Source: Chamaecrista fasciculata | Taxonomy: Eukaryota > Streptophyta > Magnoliopsida > Fabales > Fabaceae | NCBI GenBank assembly: GCA_003254925.1 | Contig: QANZ01053606.1 | Location: forward strand, 62,001 to 126,000 | DNA: 64,000 nt | Reading direction: 5' to 3' | In this document: positions 44,439 through 54,884 of the stretch, in pieces | Layout: each line of letters opens with the position of its first letter | Position numbering within the stretch: position 1 is the first letter of the stretch | Program-made: the position numbers and the translations under genes | Notes under the pieces: generated by a model | What the model saw: only the letters and a program-made list of their open reading frames with translations | The model's database searches: none | Told to the model about the DNA's origin: nothing

Positions 44439-45526
44439 TTAAATAAAAAACACAACTAGATTAATAATGATCAAGAGACAACAATCTGAACTCTCACAAA
44501 AAAAAAAAAAANAAAAATAAAAAACACAACTAGATTAATAATGATCAAGAGACAACAATCTGAATTATAAAGTGAGCTCAACACGAGTTGAGTCTCACTT
44601 AATTTGTATATATATTTATAATTTAAGTATGTCATAAATAACACTACTTTTTTTTTTTTGAAAAAAATCAGATAATATTCTCTAGTTAATAATTGAGCAA
44701 ACTCCCTTTTTGGTCCCGAAATTGTTACTGAGTCGAGGAATCGGTCCCTCAATTATGGAAAACTACAACTCAGTCCCTCAATTGTACAATTTCGGAGATG
44801 GTGGAGAACGGCTGAAACCACCACGTGTGGGTGGAAGGCGACACCAAGCCGCTGGTGGACATAATGGAGGGAAGGGGGAGAGTGAAGTGCATGGAGGTAG
44901 AGAGACATGTGAGTCATATTAATAGGATAATAATGCCGGAGATGAATAAGGAGGAGTTTATGTTGACGTTTATATACAGAGAAGGGAATAAGGCGGCTGA
45001 TAAGTTTGCTCAGATGGGGCATGCCTTGGACAAGCCTACCATTTGGAGGCATCATCCTCCGAATGAGCTTTTGGATATTGTGAATCAAGATGCACAAGGC
45101 ATGACTTCTCTACGTACTATTAGAGCCGACACAAGAAGACATTAGACAAATGGAGGAGATAAGAGACACAATCAAGAACCAGTTACCCAGTCAGCCTCGT
45201 CATTAAAGCTTTGAATAATTTAATTAATATTTTATTGCGCTGATTTTTGTTGGTCAGGTAACATTACTTTAAAGTTTAAACACACCATATAATAACATTA
45301 CATATTTCAAATAAAAATTACATTAAGATTAATATATACTATTACAAAAAAATAAAAAACACAACTAGATTAATAATGATCAAGAGACAACAATCTGAAT
45401 TATAAAGTGAGCTCAACACGAGTTGAGTCTCACTTAATTTGTATATATATTTATAATTTAAGTATGTCATAAATAACACTACTTTTTTTTTGAAAAAAAT
45501 CAGATAATATTCTCTAGTTAATAATT
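44439..45526. repeat. Rearranged duplicated block with partial RNase H sequence
   Basis: Three pieces of one sequence ('aaaacacaactagattaata') occur at 44450, 44520 and 45355. The second is followed by the left end of the MULE found whole at 45527, including its TTAATAATT flank, cut off at about 44790. There it joins a partial RNase H frame (44791-45143), which is followed by the same 3' flank as the complete copy at 48758-49417 (the 'gcgctgatttttgttgg' block, also alone at 48413-48526). The N in a poly-A run at 44512 marks an uncertain join in the assembly. Confidence 0.7.
44791..45143 (+). pseudogene. 3' part of an RNase H-like gene, duplicated
   Basis: Reads HVWVEGDTKPLVDIMEGRGR, KCMEVERHVSHINRI, TFIYREGNKAADKFAQMGHA to the stop, nearly identical to the second half of the frame at 48758-49417. 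The region with the first catalytic Asp and the Glu is missing, and the junction to MULE sequence lies at 44791. There is one in-frame difference (tgaaacc for tggaacc) producing a stop just after the junction. Confidence 0.82.
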
Positions 45527-46199
45527 GAGCAAACTCTCTTTTTGGTCCCTCAATTGTTATGAGTCGAGGAATCGGTCCTTCAATTGTGGGAAACTACAAC
45601 TCAGTCCCTCAATTGTACAATTCCGTTTACGTTTTGGTCCCTCACGTCTGGTCCGTTAGTGATAGAGGTGTTAAGTGATGACGTGTCACCGTTATCTGCT
45701 TAGGTGGCCGTTAAATGCTTAGTTGAGGGACCAAATCCTCGACTCAGTAACAATTGAGGGACCAAAAAGGGGGTTTGCTCAAATTAATATCCAACTCATT
45801 TCCACTTGACACCTCATTCAAATTACTCTCTTGCAATTTGGTCCCCAAACCCCTAAATCCCCTAAAACTTTTTTTAATCCTCTTTTTCATCTTTTTCATC
45901 TTCTTCATTCATTTTAGTCCCAAAATCCTAAAAATAAAATTGTAAAGTATCCCAAAACCTTTCCAAACATTCCAATTTAGTCCTTAAATGTATTAAAAAC
46001 CCTAAAACCCTAAACCCTAAAAAAAATCTACTTTGAGTTCATTCATTTTATCCCATTATTCTCAATTTATTAAATCATAATTAAAAAAAACATTTTAGTC
46101 CCTGAACCCTAATTTCTTCATCTTCATCTTCATCCTCATTCCTCTCTCATCTTTCATTCCTCACCGCCGATCCTACTGCTTCAACCAAATCCTCAAACA

Positions 46200-46640
46200 T
46201 CAAAATGGCTCGATTCTTCAAATCCTTAAACATTCTCTCGCTCGATTCTTCAATTTCTGGGTTTGATTTCAAGTTCACAACCATTTTGGGCGTCGCGAGA
46301 TACATTCATTCATTTCTTAGGGTTCGAATTCGAATTGGGGGAGAAAGTTTGGGGTTTCTTTCGATTTTGAAGAAATTCCGAGAGAATGCCTGCGACTGAT
46401 GATGAAAACTCGTCGTCGCCGTCGTCGTTTACCCATTTCGGCCGTTCGCTTTTGAGTCTCTGTCGCGACCATCAGGTTCACTCCATGGAAAGCTCAACGA
46501 CGCCACATGTTCACTCTGTCGCGACTTGCTTTCTCTCTCATGAGTCTCTAAGCTTCTCGATTCCTTCCTTCGCTGCCACGAGAGCTTTTCGGCTGATGAA
46601 TGATGATGATGATGATGATGATGATATGAACTGATGATGA
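46200..46640 (+). other. Exon-like core of the MULE, source unknown
   Basis: After a 'cttcatcttcatcctcattc' leader, two short plus-strand frames (46205-46399, 46386-46634) overlap by a few bases. They read MARFFKSLNILSLDSS and MPATDDENSSSPSSFTHFG, and the second ends in an aspartate run from a GAT microsatellite. I do not recognise either. The base composition differs from the transposon arms, in line with captured gene sequence. Confidence 0.35.
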
Positions 46641-46879
46641 ACTTATTTTTTTTTTAATTTTTGGATGATGAACTGATGAATGATGATGATGATGATATGA
46701 ACTGATGATGAACTAATTTTTTTTAATCAAGAATTGATGAATTGATGAAACTTGTGTAATCTTTGGTGATTTCTGGTTGTGTAGTTTTAGGGTTTTGTGG
46801 TTTGGGGTTTGGAGTGGATGAGAAGATGAAGATGATGAAAGATGATGAAAGATGAAGAGGAAAGTAGGATTTAGGGACC

Positions 46880-47150
46880 AAATTGCAAGAGAGTAGTTTT
46901 TTTAGGGGTTTAGGATTTAGGGTTTAGGGGTTTAGGGTTTTAGATTTTAGGGTTTAGGGTTTTAGAGTTTAGGGTTTTAGGATTTTAGGGTTTTTAATAC
47001 TTTTAAGGACTAAATTGGAATGTTTGGAAGAGTTTTGGGACACTTTACAATTTTAGGAATTTAGGGTTTTAGGGTTTAGGGTTTTAGGGTTTAGAGTTTA
47101 GGATTTTAGGGTTTAGGGTTTAGAGTTTGGGGCTTAAGTTTTAGGGTTTT
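46880..47150. repeat. Degenerate telomere-like TTTAGGG repeats
   Basis: Many copies of TTTAGGG and variants (TTTAGGGG, TTTTAGGG, TTTAGAG) in two blocks separated by 'ggactaaattggaatgtttgg', which is also duplicated at 47163. Mirrored 'ccctaaaccctaa' occurs near 46005. It is internal to the MULE, so not a chromosome end. Confidence 0.75.
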
Positions 47151-47647
47151 TAATACATTTAAGGACTAAATTGGAATGTTTGGAAGGGTTTTGGGATACT
47201 TTACAATTTTATTTTTAGCATTTGGGACTAAAATGAATGAAGAAGATGAAAAAGATGAATAAGAGGATTAAAAAAAAGTTTTAGGGGATTTAGGGGTTTT
47301 GGGACCAAATTGCAAGAGAGTAGTTTTAATGAGGTGTCAAGTGGAAATGAGTTGGATACTAATTTGAGCAAACCCCCTTTTTGGTCCCTCAATTGTTACT
47401 GAGTCGAGGATTTGGTCCCTCAACTAAGCATTTAACGGCCACCTAAGCAGATAACGGTGACACGTTATCACTTCACACCTCTATCATTAACGGACCAGAC
47501 GTGAGGGACCAAAACGTAAACGAGATTGTACAATTGAGGGATTGAGTTGTAATTTCCCACAATTGAGGGACCGATTCCTCGACTCAGTAACAATTGAGGG
47601 ACCAAAAAGGGGGTTTGCTCTTAATAATTAGAGACTAATTCTTTTTA

Positions 47648-48310
47648 GGTCAAAGTGTAAATTTGGTCTCGTAACTTTGCTCCAAGTCTCAAATCAGTTC
47701 TATATTTCTTTTTTTTTTTTCGAATTTGGTCTTGTACCTTTACTCTATGTCCCAAATCAATCTTATATATTTTCTTGTCTCGGTTTTTGTCCCATATATT
47801 TTGAAAATCACCCACAGTTAGTCCTTCGTCCATTTTAAACTGTTAACTAGGCAAATTAAGTCAGGGAAAATTACAAACCAGTCCTTTAAATTATAGTTTA
47901 GTCCTGAAAACTTTAAGTCTCTTTTGCTTTAGTCCCTGACTGTCAAAATAAAAATGAAAGAGCATCCCTGAAGATTCTCAAACCTTACATCCTGGTCCTT
48001 AATCCATGAATTCTTCATGAAATGGAATAGAAATGAAAAAACAACACAAATTAAAGCAAATGACAGAGGGACCAAAACTGAAAACGCAGAAAATTTAAAA
48101 CTCACTGGAAAATGCCCAAAACTTGCCGGAAAACGTATGGAAGTCGCCGAAAAACTCATCCAAAAACTCCAATTCTCATTGAAATCTCATTCAAATAATC
48201 GCCCTTAAATGCTTCAAGAAAGAATTTTCGAAAATCCAAACTTTCTTCTATCACCTCCCTTTGAACGAGTTTGAATTTTTTAGTCAATAATTAGAGACTA
48301 ATCCTTTTTA
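47648..48310. repeat. Partial MULE-type arm between 25-bp direct repeats
   Basis: Starts 'ggtcaaagtgtaaatttggt', the left-end type of the element at 29770, but no matching right end is present. The sequence AATAATTAGAGACTAATTCT with its continuation occurs on both sides (47624 and 48289, few mismatches), too long for a DNA-transposon target duplication. Probably a local duplication. Confidence 0.5.
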
Positions 48311-48539
48311 AGTTATAAAGATCATCAAAATATATTTATATTTTCCATACCCGTGACCTAATTCAAATCCAAGGTATCATACTTCAAGGAATTCAACTAT
48401 TCATCATTTGCGCTGATTTTTGTTGGTTAGGTAACATTACTTTAAACACACCATAAAATAACATTACATATTTCAAATAAAAATTACATTAAGATTAATA
48501 TATACTATTACAAAAAAATAAACGTTACAGGTTGAAATG

Positions 48540-48725
48540 AACCGTATATATATGCATGCATGTATATATATATATGCATGCATGTATATATATAAGAACC
48601 GTATATAGTAATTGAAATGAAGTGAATTTCAATTCCCTCATGCATGTATATCTATATGCATGCATGTATATATATAAGAACCGTATATAGTAATTGAAAT
48701 GAAGTGAATTTCAATTTCTCCAATT
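48540..48725. repeat. Tandem repeat upstream of the RNase H-like gene
   Basis: The phrase 'gcatgcatgtatatatataagaaccgtatatagtaattgaaatgaagtgaatttcaatt' occurs twice (48574-48635 and 48659-48715), preceded by further 'tatgcatgcatg' units. Confidence 0.8.
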
Positions 48726-48757
48726 GATTTTGAAGAAGTAGTAACATATAATTAACG

Positions 48758-49417
48758 ATGATGTTTGATGTGGTGAGGATGATGAGGTGGCAGAAAGTAG
48801 CACCGATGATGGTAATGCAAAATTTGAATAATGTGACGTTCATAAGGTGCATACACAGCTACAAAAAAATCCCAGTGGAATGGAAAAAGCCAGGAATAGG
48901 ATGGACCAAACTTAACTTCGATGGCTCATGCAAAGGCCAAAGCGGGCTTGCCAGCATCGGCGGCGTGGTGCGCAACCACAAGGCTGAGTTCCTGCTCGGT
49001 TACGCCGAGCCCATCAGCACGGCCAACAACACCATCGCCGAGCTCATGGCGCTGCGCCGGGGGCTGGAGATCATGGTGGAGAACGGCTGGAACCACCACG
49101 TGTGGGTGGAAGGCGACGCCAAGCCGCTGGTGGACATAATGGAGGGTAGGGGGAGAGTGAAGTGCATGGAGGTAGAGAGACATGTGAGTCATATTAATAG
49201 GATAATAATGCCGGAGATGAATAAGGAGGAGTTTATGTTGACGTTTATATACAGAGAAGGGAATAAGACGGCTGATAAGTTTGCTCAGATGGGGCATGCC
49301 TTGGACAAGCCTACCATTTGGAGGCATCATCCTCCAAATGAGCTTTTGGATATTGTGAATCAAGATGCACAAGGCATGACTTCTCTACGTACCATTAGAG
49401 TCGACACAAGAAGACAT
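48758..49417 (+). CDS. RNase H-like domain protein (retroelement type)
   Basis: Open frame of 220 residues containing an RVT_3-type RNase H fold. The expected carboxylates are all present: Asp in LNFDGSCKG, Glu in TIAELMALRRGLE, Asp in WVEGDAKPLVD and Asp in NKTADKFAQMG. Such stand-alone frames in plants usually derive from the 3' end of LINE-type elements. A preceding 'VEWKKPGIGWTKLNFDG' matches the usual WxxPxxGWxKLNxDG lead-in. The N-terminal 45 residues are methionine-rich and not recognised, so the start is uncertain. Residues about 55-125 use strongly GC-rich codons and the rest does not. A partial duplicate is at 44791-45143. It may be an expressed domesticated gene or just a retroelement remnant. 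Confidence 0.65.
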
Positions 49418-49711
49418 TAGACAAATGAAGGAGATAAGAGACACAATCAAGAATCAGTTACCCAGTCGGCCTCGTCATTAAAGCTTTAAATAATTTAATT
49501 AGTATTTTATTGCGCTGATTTTTGTTGGTTAGGTAACATTACTTTAAACACACCATATAATAACATTACATATTTCAAATAAAAATTACATTAAGATTAA
49601 TATATACTATTACAAAAAAATAAATCATATATTCTTCATAATGTAATTTAAAATATATTAATTGAAAATAAGATATAGCTTAATATAAAAATTAGAGATG
49701 AACTGTAAAAA

Positions 49712-50104
49712 TGATCAAAGTGCAAATTTGGTCTCATCTTTTGTTCAGTTTCCAATTTGATTCTATATTTTTTTGTTGTATATTTGGTCTCATATCTTTG
49801 GGTTAGTTTCCAATTTGGTCTCATATCTTTGAGTCAATTACATATTAATTGATCCTATATCTTTAGATTAAGTGCAGACGTAGTTTCATATCTTGGCAAA
49901 AAGTTCAATTAACGGTTGATTCTTTTATAAAAATATGAGACCAATTCTACAACTTAACCAAAAGATATGAGATAAAAAATTATATGGGACTAAATTGGGA
50001 CCTTTTGTAAAGATATGAGACCAAAAATGTAAACAAGAAAAAAGATAAATGGGACCTAATTGGACATTCAACAAAAGATATGAGACCAAATTTATACTTT
50101 GAAC
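49712..50104. mobile_element. MULE-type MITE
   Basis: 'tgatcaaagtgcaaatttgg' at the left mirrors 'ccaaatttatactttgaac' at the right, with mirrored 'ggtctcatatcttt' units inside. It ends about 130 bp downstream of the second BAHD stop codon. Confidence 0.6.
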
Positions 50105-50234
50105 GAAAAAAAGTTTATAGTCGCCATGGGTCATGAGTTGAGTAATAAATAAATCCACACGAGTTATATTCTCTAATATGGTGCAAACAAAGAAAGAAGT
50201 AAGAACGAACGGAGTGAAAAGAAACATGACAGAA

Positions 50235-51614
50235 TCATAGTGCTGCATTGATCTTATGTGGTGGAAAAACAACAATACTAGGATTAAGTATAGCATATTG
50301 AAGCAACTCTTGGTCCTTTTGAAACACCTCCATCTCTGTCTCATCCAAAGTCACCAAAGCTTCAACCCCACCATCTCTCCCATCCATCAAAGCAAACGTG
50401 TTGTTCACTACTTTATTCACACTCGTCATCCACACTGCATTTCCCCATCCATAATCCATCTCAAGCAATCCACTCTTACACCAACTCGTACACTTGTACA
50501 CTACTCTTTCCTTCTCCTTCTCTCTCCTCTCTTTCAAAAACTCCATCACTCCTTCACAACTAAACCTCTTTGCTTTCTTCTCCACAAATTCATTCATCCC
50601 TTCCCTCATCTTCCTCACCACTTCCTCCAATCTTGACTCTTCTTCTTCTTCTTTTTCTATTTTCGCCGTGAACGGCCACACCAGATTCCCGATCGCCGTC
50701 GCCGGCACCGGCGGATCCATCCGGGGACGGAGGTTCACGCCTTGCAACAAAGCCGACGGCTTAAACGACCCCGTTTTCAAGCGCGTGGACTTCACGGCGC
50801 ATCTCCAGATCAGCGCGAGTACAACTTCCACGCGCGACGGCTGAAACTGATTCTGAAACGGAATGTCCACGTCAGCAGCTTTTGGGTTTCTTAGTGCGGT
50901 TACGACTCTGTTCTTGAGTTCACCCACCTTGGACGCGGGAAAAACGAACCGTCTCGTGGTGAATTTCTCGCCGGTGGTACTGTTTCTGATGTTCGCCGAG
51001 ATTTCGGGAATTTCTCGCGGAGGGAAGAGCGAGGCGGCGAGGCCGAGATCGGGGATCGCCGGAGCCGCCGCGCCGCGACACGTGGCGGCTAAGGTCCCGA
51101 GGACGGCGGTGAGGGTTGCGGAGTCGACGATTTTGTGAGAGACGGATACGCCAAGGGCGGTTCCACCGCAAGGGAACCACGTGAACCGGACGAGCAGCAT
51201 CGGACCTGTCGGAATTTTCAGGGCTTCGTTATCATCGTCGGAGGCCGGCGGCGGAAGGAAGTGTTGGAGAGCGTTGAGATCGGGATCGGCGAAGAAATCG
51301 GAGAGAGGGGAGGAGGCACGAGATTCGATGTAGACGGCGCCGGCGTCGTTGCAGTCGACGGCGGCGGCGGAGTGGCGGAGGAGGCGGCCGGCGAGAGGGA
51401 AGAAGCGAGAGAGGGTTTGGGAGAGAGAGGATTGGAGGAGATGAGAAGTGGCGGAGAATCGGGAGAGAGTGATGGTTGAAGGGAAGAAGAGGATGACGTT
51501 GCCATGGATGTTAGGGGAGAGCTGGTCAAGAAGAGAGAGTTTGAAGAGTTTCAGATTTGGAGGTGTTGCTGAATTTGGCTTCATGCATTTTCTGCTTACA
51601 ATTTCTGTTCTCAT
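50235..51614 (-). CDS. BAHD acyltransferase (vinorine synthase-like), copy 2
   Basis: Single-exon gene, 459 residues. Start MRTEIVSRKCMKPN and FKLSLLDQLSPNIHGN match copy 1 almost residue for residue. HxxxD is HKIVD (His160, Asp164) and the second motif DYGWG is at 387-391, so both needed motifs are kept. FFPLAGRL, SRVEVVLALIWRC and VNLRPRMDPPVPATAIGN are shared with copy 1. It lacks the lysine-rich insertion of copy 1 and has a 10-residue C-terminal extension. The 5' half is very GC-rich, as in copy 1, against an AT-rich background. The two genes, same strand and 7.3 kb apart, are a tandem duplication separated by later transposon insertions. Likely cytosolic acylation of a specialised metabolite; substrate unknown. 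Confidence 0.94.
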   Translation of the reverse strand: MRTEIVSRKCMKPNSATPPNLKLFKLSLLDQLSPNIHGNVILFFPSTITLSRFSATSHLLQSSLSQTLSRFFPLAGRLLRHSAAAVDCNDAGAVYIESRASSPLSDFFADPDLNALQHFLPPPASDDDNEALKIPTGPMLLVRFTWFPCGGTALGVSVSHKIVDSATLTAVLGTLAATCRGAAAPAIPDLGLAASLFPPREIPEISANIRNSTTGEKFTTRRFVFPASKVGELKNRVVTALRNPKAADVDIPFQNQFQPSRVEVVLALIWRCAVKSTRLKTGSFKPSALLQGVNLRPRMDPPVPATAIGNLVWPFTAKIEKEEEEESRLEEVVRKMREGMNEFVEKKAKRFSCEGVMEFLKERREKEKERVVYKCTSWCKSGLLEMDYGWGNAVWMTSVNKVVNNTFALMDGRDGGVEALVTLDETEMEVFQKDQELLQYAILNPSIVVFPPHKINAAL

Positions 51615-51678
51615 CTTCTTCTTCTTCTTCTAATTTGCTTCTTCTGCAGGCTTTTTAGTTTTTACTCAGGAGGACTCA

Positions 51679-51686
51679 TATTTATA
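51679..51686 (-). promoter_or_regulatory. TATA box candidate of BAHD copy 2
   Basis: TATAAATA on the minus strand, 65 bp before the start codon; same position class as in copy 1. Confidence 0.55.
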
Positions 51687-51689
51687 TTA

Positions 51690-53090
51690 AGGTAATGAAA
51701 GAGCTAATTGTGATCATTGTACTATTTGCCGGAATCAGTGGAAGATTCCTCCACTCATTGAAGTCACGAGCATTCTTTGGCACAAGTTTATGTAATGACA
51801 AGTGTGTTGAATAAAATTAGTAATCGGTTTGATTTGATGTGACTATATATTAGAAAAACAAAAACATCCAAATTAAAGTTGTCATGATTATGAGAAAATT
51901 TGACATGCACACTGTTTTCCTTTTTGGAGCAAACTGCAAATTAGACCATTTCACTCATAAAAAGCAGGACAACTGACCAGACCACACTAAAACATCACAA
52001 AAATAAATTAGTTCTTGCTGTAAATATTTGATGTTTAAGATAAATACACATAGATTAAAAAATATTAGTTTATCTAAAATGAAAAAAAATAAGATAAAAA
52101 GACTAAACTATCCCTATTAAATTATTTGGGAAATGTTTATTCATTTATGACTTTACTATATATAATAGGAATAGAATGGTAAAAAAATAATTAATATTCT
52201 CTTGAGTTGAAAAAGAAAAATTCTTTAAAACATCATATATATATATATATATATATAGAATCGGAGGGAGTACCCATGACCTAATTTGCAACATCTTCTA
52301 GTCTTCTTACAAATGAGATGCAGACCCAGCAATTGAATTCATCATCTCATTAATATCCCATCAAACCGATTTGCCTTCATAAAACTTTTCACCATCAAGA
52401 ACAATGATTAATTTCTTTGTTGCGAATCTTTCACTTAAAAATAAACCATTTGCCAAAGAATGATTTTCGTATTGGAGACTCTTTTGCTACAATAACATTA
52501 ACTCTTTATGTGAATTTTTTACTCTTAGTATTTTTGTGTAGTATATTATAAGATAAGACAAGATAAATATAGTGAAACTTATCAGATTTTTTTAATGTCC
52601 ACTCAATTTCATGTTCCACTATTTCAAAGGCTTATTTTTCCACCAAGTAACTACTAACTAATAGTTCAATCCGGATTCAATCCTAAATCACATGCATCAT
52701 TGATTTAATTAGTCAATCCTTATGCTATGTTGTTGGTGTCAATATGAGCTGTTATATCATTCCTTGAATAAAACTACTCCCACCTTCTTCCAACTTCCAA
52801 ATCAAACAATGCAACGAATAGGATAGCCACTACTATCCTCTCCTAGTTTATTCACTTGACAACATGTTCACTCTTTTCATTAATGGATGAAACCCTTTAT
52901 TTTTTGAAGACTGATTTTTTCATAAATGATTTCTAAAACTGAACTGATTTTCCCATTCTATATCACATAAGCCAACAAAATGGAAGCGTCGACAAAAACG
53001 ATTAGAGAGAGCACTTACATCGGACAATCAGTAGACTTCAATTGCATTTCCATCGGTCGACAACTTAAATGGCAACGATTCGACGGTGGT
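51690..53090. other. Intergenic, AT-rich
   Basis: No gene or clear mobile-element border seen. A TA microsatellite lies at 52234-52257. Confidence 0.35.
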
Positions 53091-53103
53091 ATGTCTTCAA
53101 ATA

Positions 53104-53324
53104 GGAAAAAACTTAGGTAAGGTTCCTTATATCTTTGCTATAAGGTTTCTCCAATAAAAAACTTAATTTATATTCTCTCTCTTCCATAATTGGTCATGCA
53201 AAAAAGTGTGTTTAATATTCTTTCTCTACCATGATTGGTCATGCATCAAATTTGTGCCACGTGTCAAATGCTTATTGGGGAACCTTGTAGCAAAGATATA
53301 AAGAACATTACTTAAGTCTTTCTC
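53104..53324. mobile_element. 221-bp MULE-type MITE, second copy
   Basis: Same length and layout as 597-817. Left end GGAAAAAACTTAGG; internal 'attggtcatgcaaaaaagtg' and 'gccacgtgtcaaatg' shared. Flanks CTTCAAATA (53095-53103) and TTTCAAATA (53325-53333) form a 9-bp duplication with one mismatch. Confidence 0.72.
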
Positions 53325-53619
53325 TTTCAAATAACTTAACGAGTTCTAACTGAAGGACTAAATATTTAACAATTACGATAAATAAGAGACTAAGTAATCT
53401 ATTTTAGAATGCGAGGGACCAAATCGTTTACTTGCCTTTATTTAGGTTTTGGCAGTATATTACTTGTATTTAATGTATCAGCCTTACAACTTACAAGCTA
53501 TGTAATGAAATTTCTTGGTGATCTATTGGTTTGCAAAATCTTTTAAATTAAAATTTTTAGATTAAAAGATTTGAGTTCTTGAAATTTGATCAAATTTGAT
53601 GTCAACGAACGAATGGCTA

Positions 53620-54000
53620 AAGCTCAGTTCGTTTGCGCTTATAATAAAATCTGCTTTAATTATAATCAGAGTATGATTATAATTAAAGTTGATTATTTGT
53701 GTATTGGTGTTTGGATGAAAGTTGATTATTTGGTGTGAAATTATTGAAATGGGTATGTAATGATTGTGGCTGGTAGATAGAAGGGTAAGAAAATTGATAA
53801 ATTGTATATGGGTAGAAATGGAAGAAAAAGTTGGAAAAAGTAAGATGTGATCTGATTATAATCAAAGTGTGTTTGGATGTGATTGTTGCTTATAGAAAAA
53901 TCAAATTATGTCACTATTTGTCTTGGAAAACGTGAAAATATGATTATAATCATGTGCAACTTTGGAGGTGATTATTTTGTTTGATCCACCGAATTCATTT
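53620..54000. mobile_element. Diverged Harbinger-like fragment
   Basis: 'gtgtttggatgaaagttgat', 'gggtatgtaatgattgtgg' and 'aaattgtatatgggtagaa' resemble the arms of the element at 17926-19706. The outer ends could not be fixed. Confidence 0.4.
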
Positions 54001-54159
54001 TTGCCTACGAAATGGTGGACCGAAAGGACTAAAGTGTAGCATTTAGCCCCGACATTTGGTGGACCACTGAAAAAAACGGTTCACCATTTCGCACAAGATG
54101 AGAGAGAATTAAAAAACCACTCTGGACCCGAAATTAAAATTCAATAGCATTCAATCATT

Positions 54160-54173
54160 CATCATCTCTCTCG

Positions 54174-54225
<52 letters not shown>

Positions 54226-54260
54226 CTCTCTCGTCTCCCTCTCTCTTTCTCATCTCTCTC
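54160..54260. repeat. CT microsatellite
   Basis: A pure CT run (54179-54222) within a longer CT-rich region, followed by a GC-rich exon-like stretch (54265-54370) that I could not assign. Confidence 0.85.
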
Positions 54261-54884
54261 TTTCTCTTCTCCGACACCAATTCCGTTCTCGCCGCCGGAC
54301 CTTCCTCCAAGCCAATCGGCCTCGCCACCAACACCGACGGAGTACTTCGGAAGTTCTCCGGCGATTTTGTCGGATTTGAGAAAAAACGAACGTTATTAAA
54401 TTGTTAATCAAAATCACTTCTTTCATGAAACCGAAACCGGAAAGCAAAAACAGATGTTATTAGATTGCTAATCAAAATCCGAATTCCATAGTATATATGT
54501 ATTTATTTTCTAAGTAACCAAACTGTGCAGTGTGGCCGTTGATTTAATGGGGTTGATTTGGTCAGTTTCCAGTTTGCCTTTGTGTTTGTGGGTAACGGGG
54601 AGAGAGAGACTGAATGGATCCCCAAGCGATTGGAGCAACAGAGAATCTCATAATGGTGGCGCCAGTAGCGAAGTGAGATCGACGAGCAGTGGGTTTGGGA
54701 GGGTCTGAAGAGAGAAAGAGATGAAAGGGATAGGATTGGGGAAAATTTCAATTTGAATCCTAAATCATTTGGGCAAAATAACATTTTAGCCCAAGTCAAG
54801 AAGAAGTATTTACAAAATGGCCCAATATTGAGGTAAATGACCATTTTGCCCTTGCAATGAGTGATTGATTGTATTAGAATATGA

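Larger units (their letters stand above)
45527..47620. mobile_element. MULE with compound inverted repeats, 2.1 kb
   Basis: Ends GAGCAAACTCTCTTTTTGG and CCAAAAAGGGGGTTTGCTC, flanked by a perfect 9-bp duplication TTAATAATT (45518-45526 and 47621-47629). Each end is itself a 252-bp palindromic unit (45527-45778 and 47369-47620), and inside these the arms go on mirroring each other ('ccaactcatttccacttgac' versus 'gtcaagtggaaatgagttgg', then 'cccaaaatcctaaaaataaa' and its mirror). The core (about 46140-46640) is GC-richer with a start-codon frame and may be captured host sequence. 46880-47150 is rich in TTTAGGG-like repeats. No transposase. Confidence 0.85.

Noticed and set aside
46880..47150. 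Chromosome end or ancient telomere fusion
   Set aside because: The TTTAGGG-like repeats are degenerate and wholly inside a transposon with target duplications.
48921..49372. Alternative frames over the RNase H gene
   Set aside because: Shadows of the real frame, which has the catalytic carboxylates.
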